Assembly (NCBI RefSeq): GCF_001975985.1
Contig: NZ_MTQF01000004.1
Coordinates: 341,838-405,837, forward strand
DNA from: [Flexibacter] sp. ATCC 35103
GTDB lineage: Bacteria; Bacteroidota; Bacteroidia; Flavobacteriales; Flavobacteriaceae
Length of the DNA stretch: 64,000 bases
Direction of reading: 5' to 3'
The position numbers and the translations under genes are program-made. Positions within the stretch are counted from its first letter, which is position 1; each line of letters opens with the position of its first letter. The notes below the pieces were generated by a model. That model was not told the DNA's origin. It saw nothing but the letters and a program-made list of their open reading frames with translations, and did not search any database. Positions 42,161-51,800 of this stretch are shown in pieces.

Positions 42161-42619
42161 ATGAAAGACAAAACAATAGATTATATTTTAAGAGCTACAT
42201 GGCAAGCTGTATCAAGAATGTACAACGAAGAAGCAGCCAAATACGATGCTACAATGGCGACGGGATTTGCACTTTTGAGTATTGATAAAGAAGATGGAAC
42301 TCCATCGACAGCTTTAGGCCCAAGAATGGGAATGGAAGCTACGAGCCTTACCAGAACATTGAAATCGATGGAAGACAAAGGTTTGATTGTTCGCAAAAAA
42401 AACCCAACTGACGGTCGCGGTGTTTTGATATACCTGACGGATTTTGGAAAAGAAAAAAGAGAATTATCTAAAAATACAGTTCTGAAATTTAATGAAACAA
42501 TCAGAAAACATGTCTCTGACGAAAAGCTGAAACATTTTATCGAGGTTTCGGAAATTATCAATGAATTGATTCAGGACAAAAACATATTTAATCAAACAGA
42601 AAAACAGGAAAATGAATAA
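42161..42619 (+). CDS. MarR-family regulator of the fatty-acid operon
   Basis: A 152-residue winged-helix protein. The recognition segment is GMEATSLTRTLKSMEDKGLI and the wing is VRKKNPTDGRGVLIYLTDFGK, a clear MarR pattern. It is 54 bp upstream of fadN and on the same strand. A 36-bp palindrome covers its promoter. In other bacteria fatty-acid degradation is controlled by acyl-CoA-responsive regulators, so this one probably senses acyl-CoA; that is inference. Confidence 0.85.
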   Translation: MKDKTIDYILRATWQAVSRMYNEEAAKYDATMATGFALLSIDKEDGTPSTALGPRMGMEATSLTRTLKSMEDKGLIVRKKNPTDGRGVLIYLTDFGKEKRELSKNTVLKFNETIRKHVSDEKLKHFIEVSEIINELIQDKNIFNQTEKQENE

Positions 42620-42673
42620 CCTTATATAGTAAGGAAACCTCAAATTCAAACAAAAAACAAATATTAACGACTT

Positions 42674-45064
42674 ATGAAACGCACAATTAAAAAAGTTGCT
42701 GTAATTGGATCCGGAATTATGGGTTCAGGAATAGCTTGTCATTTTGCCAATATTGGTGTTGAAGTTTTATTACTTGACATCGTACCACGCGAGTTGACAG
42801 AAGCTGAAGCTAAAAAAGGATTAACGCTTGAAAGTAAAGTTGTTCGCAACCGTGTAGTAAACGAGCACTTGGCGAATTCATTAAAATCGAAACCGTCTCC
42901 TATTTACAGTCAAAAATTTGCTAACAGAATTACGACTGGAAATACTACTGATGATATGGCAAAAATTGCCAATGTTGATTGGATTATCGAGGTTGTTGTA
43001 GAACGTTTGGATATCAAAAAATTAGTTTTTGAGCAAATCGAGAAATTCCGTAAACCGGGAACTTTGGTTACTTCAAACACTTCTGGTATTCCAATTCATT
43101 TTATGAGCGAAGGAAGAAGCGAAGATTTTCAACAACACTTCTGCGGAACTCACTTTTTTAACCCTGCGCGTTACTTAAAGTTATTTGAAATTATTCCTGG
43201 TCCAAAAACTTCAACTGAAGTATTGGATTTCTTAAACGAATACGGATCTAAATTTTTAGGAAAAACTTCTGTTGTTGCTAAAGATACTCCGGCGTTTATT
43301 GGAAACAGAATTGGTATTTACGGAATCCAGAGTTTATTCCACTTGGTTAAAGAAATGGGATTAACAATTGAAGAAGTTGATAAATTGACTGGTCCGGTTA
43401 TTGGTCGTCCAAAATCGGCTACTTTCCGTACTGTTGACGTTGTTGGTTTGGATACTTTGGTACACGTTGCCAATGGTATTTATGAAAACTGCCCAAATGA
43501 CGAACAACACGAATTGTTTAAACTTCCTGATTTCATCACAAAAATGATGGAGAACAATTGGTTAGGAAGCAAAACCGGTCAAGGTTTTTATAAAAAAGTA
43601 GATAAAGATATTCTTTCTTTAGACTTAGATACATTAGAATACCGCGCTGCTAAAAAAGCAAATTTTGCTACGCTTGAACTTACAAAAACTATCGACAAAC
43701 CTATCAATCGTTTTAAAGTTCTTGTGAAAGGAAAAGATAAAGCAGGAGAATTCTACCGTAAGAGTTTCGCTGGAATGTTTGCTTATGTGTCAAACAGAAT
43801 TCCTGAAATCTCTGACGAATTATTCAAAATTGATGATGCGATGAAAGCTGGTTTTGGATGGGAAAATGGTCCATTCGAAATCTGGGACGCTATTGGTGTT
43901 GCCAACGGAATCGAAATCATGAAAGCAGAAGGTCTTGAGCCAGCTGCGTGGGTTACTGAAATGTTGGCTTCTGGAAGCGAAAGTTTCTATTCTGTAAAAG
44001 AAGGAGCAACTTATTTCTATAACATTCCAACAAAATCACAAGTTAAAGTTCCTGGACAAGATTCATTTATTATTCTAAACAACATTCGCGAAAGCAAAAA
44101 AGTTTGGAGCAATAGTGGTGCAATCATTCAGGATTTAGGAGACGGAATTTTGAACTTAGAATTCCAATCTAAAATGAATACAATTGGTGGCGATGTACTT
44201 CAGGCTATCAATAAAGCAATCGACTTATCTGAAAAAGAATATCAAGGTTTAGTTATTGGTAATCAAGCAGCTAATTTCTCTGTAGGTGCTAATATCGGAA
44301 TGATTTTCATGATGGCAGTTGAGCAGGAATACGACGAATTGAATATGGCTATCAAATTGTTCCAGGACACGATGATGCGCGTTCGTTACTCTTCTATCCC
44401 TGTTGTTGTTGCGCCTCACGGAATGACTTTTGGTGGTGGTTGCGAAATGAGCTTACACGCTGATAAAGTAGTTGCTGCTGCTGAAACTTATATGGGATTA
44501 GTTGAGTTTGGTGTTGGTGTCCTTCCTGGTGGTGGTGGATCTAAAGAAATGGCTTTGAGAGCTTCAGATTTATTCCGCAAAAATGATGTGGAATTAAACG
44601 TTCTTCAAGAGTATTTCTTAACAATCGCTATGGCAAAAGTTTCGACTTCTGGTTATGAAGCTTTTGATACAGGACTTCTTCAACATGGTAAAGACGTTAT
44701 TGTAGTAAACAAAGATCGTCAGATCGCTGAAGCTAAAAAACATGCTTTATTAATGGCTGAAGCTGGTTATACGCAACCAATCAGAAGAACTGATGTGAAA
44801 GTATTAGGAAAACAAGCTCTTGGAATGTTCTTAGTTGGAACGGATCAAATGGAAGCTGGAAAATACATTTCTGAGCATGATAAGAAAATCGCTAACAAAC
44901 TGGCTTACGTAATGGCTGGTGGTGATTTATCTGAAGCAACTTTAGTATCTGAACAATATTTATTAGATATCGAACGTGAAGCTTTCTTGAGTTTATGTAC
45001 AGAACGTAAGACTTTAGAGAGAATTCAATATATGTTAACTAAAGGAAAACCACTTAGAAATTAG
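42674..45064 (+). CDS. fadN: 3-hydroxyacyl-CoA dehydrogenase / enoyl-CoA hydratase (FadN type)
   Basis: A 796-residue bifunctional beta-oxidation enzyme. The N-terminal NAD-binding fold begins VAVIGSGIMGSGIA (GxGxxG at 12-17), followed by the dehydrogenase signature around HFFNPARYLKLFEIIPG. The C-terminal part, about 480-700, is an enoyl-CoA hydratase/isomerase crotonase domain with PVVVAPHGMTFGGGCEMSLH. The domain order is that of Bacillus FadN, not E. coli FadB. It should hydrate enoyl-CoA and oxidise the 3-hydroxyacyl-CoA. Genes fadN, fadA and fadE keep the Bacillus fadNAE order. Confidence 0.93.
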   Translation: MKRTIKKVAVIGSGIMGSGIACHFANIGVEVLLLDIVPRELTEAEAKKGLTLESKVVRNRVVNEHLANSLKSKPSPIYSQKFANRITTGNTTDDMAKIANVDWIIEVVVERLDIKKLVFEQIEKFRKPGTLVTSNTSGIPIHFMSEGRSEDFQQHFCGTHFFNPARYLKLFEIIPGPKTSTEVLDFLNEYGSKFLGKTSVVAKDTPAFIGNRIGIYGIQSLFHLVKEMGLTIEEVDKLTGPVIGRPKSATFRTVDVVGLDTLVHVANGIYENCPNDEQHELFKLPDFITKMMENNWLGSKTGQGFYKKVDKDILSLDLDTLEYRAAKKANFATLELTKTIDKPINRFKVLVKGKDKAGEFYRKSFAGMFAYVSNRIPEISDELFKIDDAMKAGFGWENGPFEIWDAIGVANGIEIMKAEGLEPAAWVTEMLASGSESFYSVKEGATYFYNIPTKSQVKVPGQDSFIILNNIRESKKVWSNSGAIIQDLGDGILNLEFQSKMNTIGGDVLQAINKAIDLSEKEYQGLVIGNQAANFSVGANIGMIFMMAVEQEYDELNMAIKLFQDTMMRVRYSSIPVVVAPHGMTFGGGCEMSLHADKVVAAAETYMGLVEFGVGVLPGGGGSKEMALRASDLFRKNDVELNVLQEYFLTIAMAKVSTSGYEAFDTGLLQHGKDVIVVNKDRQIAEAKKHALLMAEAGYTQPIRRTDVKVLGKQALGMFLVGTDQMEAGKYISEHDKKIANKLAYVMAGGDLSEATLVSEQYLLDIEREAFLSLCTERKTLERIQYMLTKGKPLRN

Positions 45065-45241
45065 AAAATAGAACAAAGAGAATAGAATATAGATTTCAGA
45101 CTTTGTAAAGTCTATTTTCTATACTCTATCTTCTATACTCTTAAAAAAATAGAATAAAGAGAAAAGAATATAGATTTTGAGACAAAGTAATAGTCTATTT
45201 TCTATGATCTATTTTCTATAATCTTAAAAAAAACGAAACAA
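45065..45241. repeat. Two tandem AT-rich palindromes between fadN and fadA
   Basis: Arms such as AAAGAGAATAGAATATAGAT and GTCTATTTTCTATACTCTAT form two consecutive hairpins of about 75 bp with GACTTTGTAAAGTC-type centres. Similar arms flank the IVP-like gene between fadA and fadE, so this gap may be the empty form of that element. Confidence 0.7.
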
Positions 45242-46423
45242 ATGAAAACAGCATATATAGTAAAAGCTTACCGTACTGCGGTAGGAAAAGCACCAAAAGG
45301 GGTTTTTAGATTTAAAAGACCTGATGAATTAGCTGCAGAAACCATTCAGTTTATGATGGATGAATTGCCTGATTTTGACAAAAAACGTATCGATGACGTT
45401 ATGGTAGGAAATGCCATGCCGGAAGCGGAACAAGGACTTAACGTTGGACGTTTGATCTCTCTTATGGGATTAAAAGTTGAGGATGTTCCTGGTGTAACGG
45501 TTAACCGTTATTGCGCATCTGGATTAGAAACTATCGGAATGGCAACTGCTAAAATCCAATCAGGAATGGCAGATTGTATCATTGCCGGTGGTGCAGAAAG
45601 TATGAGTTTTATTCCGATGGGAGGTTACAAACCAACTCCAGATTATAAAGTTGCTGCTGCAGGTCACGAAGATTACTATTGGGGAATGGGTTTAACTGCG
45701 GAAGCGGTCGCTAATCAATATAAAATCTCAAGAGAAGATCAGGATGAGTTTGCTTATAACTCTCATATGAAAGCCTTGAAAGCTCAAGCTGAAGGTAAAT
45801 TCGACAAACAAATCGTTCCGATTACTGTTGAACAGACTTTCATCAATGAAAATGGTAAAAAAGAAACTAAATCTTATGTTGTAAAACAAGACGAAGGTCC
45901 AAGAGCCGGAACTTCTGTTGCTGCTTTAGCGGGTTTAAGACCTGTTTTTGCTGCTGACGGAAGCGTAACTGCCGGAAACTCTTCTCAAATGAGTGATGGT
46001 GCTGCTTTTGTTTTGATCATGAGCGAGGATATGGTAAAAGAATTAAATCTTGAGCCAATTGCAAGACTTGTAAACTTTGCTTCTTCTGGTGTTGAACCAA
46101 GAATCATGGGTATTGGTCCTGTAAAAGCAATTCCGAAAGCGTTGAAACAAGCGGGATTAACATTGAACGATATCGAGTTAATTGAATTAAACGAGGCTTT
46201 TGCTTCACAAGCTTTAGCAGTAACTCGCGAATTAAAGATAAACCCGGAAATCGTAAACGTAAACGGTGGAGCTATCGCTTTAGGACACCCTCTGGGTTGT
46301 ACTGGTGCTAAACTTTCTGTTCAGTTATTCGACGAAATGAAACGCAGAGGTAATAAATACGGAATCGTTTCTATGTGTGTGGGAACTGGGCAAGGAAGTG
46401 CTGGGATTTACGAGGTTCTTTAA
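45242..46423 (+). CDS. fadA: Acetyl-CoA acyltransferase (3-ketoacyl-CoA thiolase)
   Basis: A 393-residue thiolase. The acyl-accepting Cys91 lies in NRYCASGLET; the second signature NGGAIALGHPLGCTGAKL and the C-terminal CVGTGQGSAG with the activating Cys are present. It should cleave 3-ketoacyl-CoA to acetyl-CoA and the shortened acyl-CoA. It follows fadN by 177 bp of palindromic repeat; co-transcription is likely. The length is normal for the family. Confidence 0.94.
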   Translation: MKTAYIVKAYRTAVGKAPKGVFRFKRPDELAAETIQFMMDELPDFDKKRIDDVMVGNAMPEAEQGLNVGRLISLMGLKVEDVPGVTVNRYCASGLETIGMATAKIQSGMADCIIAGGAESMSFIPMGGYKPTPDYKVAAAGHEDYYWGMGLTAEAVANQYKISREDQDEFAYNSHMKALKAQAEGKFDKQIVPITVEQTFINENGKKETKSYVVKQDEGPRAGTSVAALAGLRPVFAADGSVTAGNSSQMSDGAAFVLIMSEDMVKELNLEPIARLVNFASSGVEPRIMGIGPVKAIPKALKQAGLTLNDIELIELNEAFASQALAVTRELKINPEIVNVNGGAIALGHPLGCTGAKLSVQLFDEMKRRGNKYGIVSMCVGTGQGSAGIYEVL

Positions 46424-46965
46424 AAAGAGGATAGAGCAAAGAATAAAGAGTATAGAATAAAGAGAATAGATGTTTTTTAGATGAAAGAGACAAGAACAAA
46501 GATTTTTAAAAAGTAATAAAAAACTTACTTTTAAATTATAGTTTCTTACATTGGCTCAAAAAAACATGAGACATAATTATAAGAACTTAAAGATTTGGAA
46601 GATCGGGATTGCAATTGCTAATGAAATTTCAGATGTATTAATAGAATTTCCAAAACACGAACGATACGATTTGAGTTCTCAAATAAGCAGATGTTCGGTT
46701 TCGATGCCTAGTAATATTGCCGAAGGATCTTCAAGAACTGATAAGTCTTTTAGTCACTTTATAGACATTTCTCTTGGTTCTTCATTTGAGCTAGTTACAC
46801 AATTATTGATTGCTAAACATAGAAAATATATAAACGAGATACAATTTAACCAATTAGAAATTAAAATAGAAGAATTCCAAAGGATGACAATGGGTTTTCA
46901 AAACGGACTGAAGTAAAGTCTATTTTCTATACTCTATTTTCTATTTTCTTTCAAAAAAAACAAAA
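46424..46965 (+). mobile_element. Putative element: IVP-like gene between split AT-rich palindrome arms
   Basis: The left arm, GGATAGAGCAAAGAATAAAG with GAGTATAGAATAAAGAGAAT (46433-46470), and the right arm, GTCTATTTTCTATACTCTAT with TTTCTATTTTCTTT (46918-46952), are the two halves of the palindrome seen intact between fadN and fadA. The four-helix-bundle gene lies between them. This suggests insertion of a gene-bearing element, or that the palindrome is the end structure of such elements. No transposase is present. Confidence 0.45.
46566..46916 (+). CDS. Four-helix-bundle (IVP-like) protein
   Basis: A 116-residue protein of the four-helix-bundle family first known from intervening sequences in 23S rRNA genes. 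The signature is complete: NLKIWKIGIAIANEIS, FPKHERYDLSSQISR and VSMPSNIAEGSSR. I start at ATG 46566 (MRHNYKNLKIW), not the TTG 15 nt upstream. The gene interrupts the fad operon between fadA and fadE and is flanked by split palindrome arms. Family members relate to Avd accessory proteins that bind nucleic acid, but the function of stand-alone copies is not established. Confidence 0.85.
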   Translation: MRHNYKNLKIWKIGIAIANEISDVLIEFPKHERYDLSSQISRCSVSMPSNIAEGSSRTDKSFSHFIDISLGSSFELVTQLLIAKHRKYINEIQFNQLEIKIEEFQRMTMGFQNGLK

Positions 46966-46970
46966 ACAAA

Positions 46971-48776
46971 ATGGCAGATACAATCGAAAAAAACGTAACC
47001 CGTGGTGGTCAGTTTTTAGTTAAGGAAACAAAGTGCGAAGATATCTTTACACCAGAAGATTTCTCGGAAGAGCAGTTAATGATGCGTGACTCTGTAAAAG
47101 AGTTCGTAGACAAAGAATTATGGGCACACAAAGATCGTTTTGAGAAAAAAGATTATGCTTATACTGAATCATCTATGCGTAAAGCTGGTGAACTTGGACT
47201 TCTTGGAGTTGCGGTTCCTGAGGAATACGGTGGATTAGGAATGGGATTCGTATCTACTATGCTAGTTTGTGATTACATTTCTGGTGCTACAGGATCGTTC
47301 TCAACTGCTTTTGGTGCGCATACAGGTATTGGAACTATGCCAATTACGCTTTATGGAACTGAAGAACAAAAGAAAAAATACGTTCCTAAATTGGCTTCTG
47401 GTGAATGGTTTGGAGCTTATTGCTTAACTGAACCAGGTGCAGGATCTGATGCAAACTCAGGAAAAACTAAAGCAGTTTTATCTGAAGATGGAACACACTA
47501 CTCTATTACAGGACAAAAAATGTGGATTTCGAATGCAGGTTTCTGTAGCGTTTTCATCGTTTTTGCACGTATTGGAGATGACAAAAATATTACAGGTTTC
47601 ATCGTAGAAAACGATCCGTCTAACGGAATTTCTATGAATGAAGAAGAACATAAATTAGGAATCCGTGCTTCTTCTACTCGTCAGGTTTTCTTCAACGATA
47701 CTAAAGTTCCTGTTGAAAACATGTTGTCTGAAAGAGGAAACGGTTTCAAAATTGCAATGAATGCCTTGAATGTTGGTCGTATTAAATTGGCTGCGGCTTG
47801 TTTAGATGCTCAACGTAGAGTTACTACAAATGCAGTAAAATATGCTAACGAAAGAATTCAGTTTAATACTGCGATTTCATCTTTTGGAGCGATCCGTTCT
47901 AAACTAGCTGAAATGGCAACTAATGCATACGCTGGAGAAAGTGCTTCTTACCGTGCTGCAAAAGATATCGAAGACAGAATTGCTGCTCGTGAAGCTGAAG
48001 GAACTTCTCATCAAGAAGCTGAATTAAAAGGTGTTGAAGAATATGCTATCGAATGTTCTATCCTTAAAGTTGCAGTTTCTGAAGACGTACAATCTTGTGC
48101 TGACGAAGGAATCCAAATTTTTGGCGGAATGGGATTCTCTGAAGACACTCCAATGGAAAGTGCCTGGAGAGATGCTCGTATTGCTAGAATCTACGAAGGA
48201 ACAAACGAAATCAACAGAATGCTTTCTGTAGGTATGTTGATCAAAAAAGCAATGAAAGGTCACGTTGAATTACTTGGACCAGCTATGAAAGTTCAGGAAG
48301 AATTAATGGGAATTCCATCTTTTGATACTCCTGATTTCTCTGAATTATTTGCTGAAGAAAAAGGAATTATCGCTAACCTTAAGAAAGTTTTCTTAATGGT
48401 TGCCGGAAGTGCTGTTCAAAAATACGGACCGGATTTAGATTCTCACCAACAGTTATTAATGGCTGCTTCTGATATCTTAATCGAAATTTACATGGCTGAA
48501 AGTACCATTCTTAGAACTGAAAAATTAGCTAAAAATCAAGGTGAAGCTAAAGTACAAGAGCAAATCGCTATGGCAAAATTATACTTATACAAAGCGGTAG
48601 ATATCGTAAACTCAAGAGGTAAAGAAGGAATTATTTCTTTTGCTGAAGGAGACGAACAACGTATGATGTTAATGGGACTTAAACGTTTCACAAAATATAC
48701 AAACAATCCAAATGTTGTAGCCTTAAGAGAGGTTATTACATCTAAATTAGTGGCAGAAAACGAATACTGCTTCTAA
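46971..48776 (+). CDS. fadE: Acyl-CoA dehydrogenase (FadE of the fadNAE type)
   Basis: A 601-residue flavoprotein dehydrogenase that introduces the trans-2 double bond in acyl-CoA. FAD and substrate signatures are CLTEPGAGSDANSGKT, the KMWISNAGF strand and the C-terminal YEGTNEINRMLSVGML. The catalytic glutamate is probably the Glu of YEGTNE. About 200 extra residues at the C-terminus distinguish it from the 380-residue short and medium chain enzymes and match Bacillus FadE in size. It ends the operon; a terminator follows. Confidence 0.93.
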   Translation: MADTIEKNVTRGGQFLVKETKCEDIFTPEDFSEEQLMMRDSVKEFVDKELWAHKDRFEKKDYAYTESSMRKAGELGLLGVAVPEEYGGLGMGFVSTMLVCDYISGATGSFSTAFGAHTGIGTMPITLYGTEEQKKKYVPKLASGEWFGAYCLTEPGAGSDANSGKTKAVLSEDGTHYSITGQKMWISNAGFCSVFIVFARIGDDKNITGFIVENDPSNGISMNEEEHKLGIRASSTRQVFFNDTKVPVENMLSERGNGFKIAMNALNVGRIKLAAACLDAQRRVTTNAVKYANERIQFNTAISSFGAIRSKLAEMATNAYAGESASYRAAKDIEDRIAAREAEGTSHQEAELKGVEEYAIECSILKVAVSEDVQSCADEGIQIFGGMGFSEDTPMESAWRDARIARIYEGTNEINRMLSVGMLIKKAMKGHVELLGPAMKVQEELMGIPSFDTPDFSELFAEEKGIIANLKKVFLMVAGSAVQKYGPDLDSHQQLLMAASDILIEIYMAESTILRTEKLAKNQGEAKVQEQIAMAKLYLYKAVDIVNSRGKEGIISFAEGDEQRMMLMGLKRFTKYTNNPNVVALREVITSKLVAENEYCF

Positions 48777-48807
48777 TATAAAAATAGTTTTTAGCTTTTA
48801 ATTTGTT

Positions 48808-48849
48808 TAAACCCGCACTAATCCGAAACAGTGCGGGTTTATTTTTTTG
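48808..48849 (+). terminator. Terminator of the fad operon
   Basis: TAAACCCGCACT-AATCCGAAAC-AGTGCGGGTTTA followed by a T tract. Confidence 0.9.
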
Positions 48850-48854
48850 TTTTT

Positions 48855-48985
48855 CACCATATAAGTTATATAAGTTCATATAATTACTTAGAAGACATGT
48901 TCGCTAATTTATTTCTTATATTTCTATAGCGCATTTTAAACATACGGCTTATATTTTCTTATATGACTTATATGGTTTAAAAAAT
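48855..48985. repeat. ACCATATAAG palindrome in a gene-free stretch
   Basis: CACCATATAAGTTATATAAG (48857 onward) and CTTATATGACTTATATGGTT (near 48957-48977) form inverted arms about 120 bp apart. The left arm recurs at 4148. The rest of the 317-bp gap up to 49093 is AT-rich and shows no gene. Confidence 0.6.
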
Positions 48986-49093
48986 TCAATTTCACAAATC
49001 TTTATTAAAATTGCATTTCTGATACAAGATCAATAGCAAAATTTATAATCTAATGTTTTATATTTAGCGTTCTAAAACTTCAAAAAATATAAA

Positions 49094-50188
49094 ATGAAAC
49101 AAATTAACCTAATTGCTCTTCTATTTCTTTGCCTGATATCTACCAATATTTTTGCTCAGAAAAACAAGAAATTTGACATCATTGCTTATTACACAGGCGA
49201 TGATAAACTAATTAACGAATACGAAGTAAATAAACTGAATCAAATTATTTTTAGTTTTTGTCATCTTAAAGATGGTAAACTTAGTGTTGATTCTCCTAAG
49301 GATTCCACCACAATTAAATACCTGGTTTCTTTAAAAGCAAAAAATCCGCAACTTAAAATTATTCTTTCACTTGGTGGCTGGGGAGGTTGTGAGCCTTGTT
49401 CTGCTGCGTTTTCTACTGTTGAAGGAAGATTGACTTTTGCAAAATCAGTAAAAGAAGTGAGTGATTACTTTAAAGTAGATGGTTTAGATTTAGATTGGGA
49501 ATATCCGGCAATTGAGGGACTGCCTGGACATTTATACCAAGCTGTGGATAAGCCTAATTTTACAGAATTAATTAAAATTTTGCGTTCTACTTTAGGCAAA
49601 AAATACGAACTAAGTTTTGCAGCTGGTGGATTTCAGAAATATCTTGACGAATCTATAGACTGGAAAACTGTATCACCATTAGTAAACCGCATTAATATTA
49701 TGAGCTATGATTTAGTAAATGGATATTCTAAAGTTACCGGACATCATACGCCTTTGTATAGTACTAACCCAAAAGAAGAATCTACAGACAGAGCAGTTAC
49801 GTACTTAATAAAACAAGGAGTTCCTGCTGAGAAATTAATCATTGGAGGTGCTTTTTATTCCAGAACATGGAAAAATGTAGAAAATATAAACAATGGACTT
49901 TACCAGGCTGGAGAGCACATTCAAGGTGTTGATTTTAAAAATTTTGCCTCGACTTATACTGAAGCCAATGGCTGGAAATATTTTTGGGATGATAAGGCAA
50001 AAGCGCCATATTGGTATAATGCGGCATCAAAAACCTTTGCAACATCTGATGATATAAAATCGATAAAAGAAAAAACTGAATATGTAAAATCTAAGAAATT
50101 AGGAGGTATTATGTTCTGGGAACTTACTTTAGATAGTCCGCATGACGGAATGGTAAATGCAATTTACGAAGTAAAAACAGGTAAATAA
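49094..50188 (+). CDS. Exported glycoside hydrolase family 18 (chitinase-like)
   Basis: A 364-residue enzyme with a signal peptide ending IFAQ at about 23. The GH18 catalytic motif DGLDLDWEYP contains the DxxDxDxE acid residue; the SLGGWGG strand precedes it, and YDLVNGY and MFWELTLDSP mark the later barrel strands. It should hydrolyse beta-1,4-GlcNAc links in chitin or similar glycans in the periplasm or outside. It has no carbohydrate-binding module or T9SS signal. The gene is monocistronic with a terminator. Confidence 0.9.
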   Translation: MKQINLIALLFLCLISTNIFAQKNKKFDIIAYYTGDDKLINEYEVNKLNQIIFSFCHLKDGKLSVDSPKDSTTIKYLVSLKAKNPQLKIILSLGGWGGCEPCSAAFSTVEGRLTFAKSVKEVSDYFKVDGLDLDWEYPAIEGLPGHLYQAVDKPNFTELIKILRSTLGKKYELSFAAGGFQKYLDESIDWKTVSPLVNRINIMSYDLVNGYSKVTGHHTPLYSTNPKEESTDRAVTYLIKQGVPAEKLIIGGAFYSRTWKNVENINNGLYQAGEHIQGVDFKNFASTYTEANGWKYFWDDKAKAPYWYNAASKTFATSDDIKSIKEKTEYVKSKKLGGIMFWELTLDSPHDGMVNAIYEVKTGK

Positions 50189-50209
50189 ATCAAGCTTTTA
50201 AGGATAAAA

Positions 50210-50246
50210 AACGGCAGTTATAAAATTATAACTGCCATTTTTTTTA
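50210..50246. terminator. Convergent terminator
   Basis: AACGGCAGTTATAA-AA-TTATAACTGCCATTTTTTTT between the GH18 gene and the minus-strand gene at 50256; it may serve both. Confidence 0.85.
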
Positions 50247-50255
50247 TAAAGAGAG

Positions 50256-50741
50256 CTATTGCAATTTTGATTTATCTAATTCACCTATAAAAGGAATTGA
50301 TTCTAAAATTTCAGCACGAATTATAGTCTGTAAATAAATTTCTAACTGAAGAAATTTTGCAGCATTTATGGCGCCAACAGCTTTTTTAGCCTGCCCATAC
50401 GTTTTAGAGTATAATTTTTCATAAGCTAAATGATTCTTGAGTGTTCCTTTTGCCAATTCATCAGCTTTTTCATCTGTAAGTGTCGCATAATTTGCTGCAT
50501 AATCATTAATGAGTTGAAATTTTGCCTGACCTAAAGCTTTACGTTCTGTTTCGTAATTATCGTAAACTTTTGTAAAAGCAGCATTTTGAGTATCAGACAA
50601 ATTCATATACTGTTTTACAAGATCACTTTTTGATTTGCCATAAACACTTTGCAGTACCTCAACATCTTCTTTAAACGAAGATTGAGCATAAGATGAAAAC
50701 GACGCAATGGCCATAACAAGAATTAAACTTAATTTTTTCAT
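50256..50741 (-). CDS. Exported helical protein of unknown function
   Basis: A 161-residue protein. I start at 50741 because the sequence then opens with a signal peptide, MKKLSLILVMAIASFSSYAQ. The mature part is helical and charged (YMNLSDTQNAAFTKVYDNY, YATLTDEKADELAKGTL), similar in style to Spy/CpxP-type or LTXXQ periplasmic helical proteins, but I cannot assign it to a family. It is monocistronic. Confidence 0.6.
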   Translation of the reverse strand: MKKLSLILVMAIASFSSYAQSSFKEDVEVLQSVYGKSKSDLVKQYMNLSDTQNAAFTKVYDNYETERKALGQAKFQLINDYAANYATLTDEKADELAKGTLKNHLAYEKLYSKTYGQAKKAVGAINAAKFLQLEIYLQTIIRAEILESIPFIGELDKSKLQ

Positions 50742-50839
50742 AGTAATAAATTTTAATTTGTTTTTTAAAAATTCACGCACTATCAAATATACTGATTTTT
50801 AACCTGTTAAATTATTTATTATAAAAACATTCTTACACA

Positions 50840-51760
50840 TTAAAAAAATGAATATTGGTAAGATACAGATAAAGCATAATAATTTAATCCGTTATTTGTG
50901 TAGGCACCTACATGGTATTGAAACCTGATAGATTGGCCTTTTGCAACAGGTGTCGAAAAGGTTCCTCCTACTCGCCAATTATCTATTTCACTATCGCCTG
51001 AAATTCCGTCTGTAATTGTTCTTCCTCCAAAAAACCAATTCGTATTGAAACCTATCCACATATTGTTTTTAAAATAATAACTCGCATGTGCTTGCAGGCT
51101 ATAAGTGGGTTTCTGTTCTAATTTTTTCCCCAGGAAATCGTTATTATCAGTATAAAACCAAATTCCTCCATAAGCCTCAGCATACACATGAGCAAATCGT
51201 TTTGACACTCCAATTTCTGGTTTAAATGCCCAACGGTTAGTCCCTATATTAATTTGTTTATCATCATAATATCTTCCTGTAGGAATTGAGGTTACGAGAC
51301 TGACACCTAAAATTGTTTTTTGTTCAAAATTTTTAAATTCAGATTTATCAAGAGCCGGCGAACCCAAAATATTGATTCCAAGGCGAACTTTTGTATCAGC
51401 AAAACCGGTTCTCGATCCTGTTATAACCTCACCACTTGTGCGCGTTTGTGACCCATCCATAAAAGTAAATGGAAGTGCAACCTGAACACGGGCCAGTTTA
51501 TTATAAATCCCAAAAGTTCTAATATAATTGAGAGCGACATTATGACTTTGAAGTGTAAAATCAGTAATAGGCAATGATGGATCTGTGAGCACATTTCCAT
51601 CTGTAAAAAGATAGCCAATTGATGCTACATTTAAGTTTTTGGCAACATTGGCATAAACTCTTGGTTCAAGGTCCTGACTATTAACAGACACTGCTAATAA
51701 AAAAAACATCATTATAAAATGATACCTTTTAAAAATTATATTAAAGATTTTTTTCGGCAT
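50840..51760 (-). CDS. Outer-membrane transporter-like barrel (MetA-pathway phenol type)
   Basis: A 306-residue protein with an N-terminal hydrophobic stretch (MMFFLLAVSVNSQ) and then alternating beta strands ending with Phe. Landmarks such as PRVYANVAKNLNVASIGYLF, ALPFTFMDGSQ and IGINTN-like NMWIGFNTNWFFGG fit the transporter family called MetA-pathway of phenol degradation. The name comes from sequence similarity; no aromatic pathway is nearby. It is probably an outer membrane channel. It precedes, on the same strand, no gene with an obvious link. Confidence 0.65.
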   Translation of the reverse strand: MPKKIFNIIFKRYHFIMMFFLLAVSVNSQDLEPRVYANVAKNLNVASIGYLFTDGNVLTDPSLPITDFTLQSHNVALNYIRTFGIYNKLARVQVALPFTFMDGSQTRTSGEVITGSRTGFADTKVRLGINILGSPALDKSEFKNFEQKTILGVSLVTSIPTGRYYDDKQINIGTNRWAFKPEIGVSKRFAHVYAEAYGGIWFYTDNNDFLGKKLEQKPTYSLQAHASYYFKNNMWIGFNTNWFFGGRTITDGISGDSEIDNWRVGGTFSTPVAKGQSIRFQYHVGAYTNNGLNYYALSVSYQYSFF

Positions 51761-51800
51761 AAATTATAAGGATTCGTGAATGCTAAAAATCTAAAAAACT

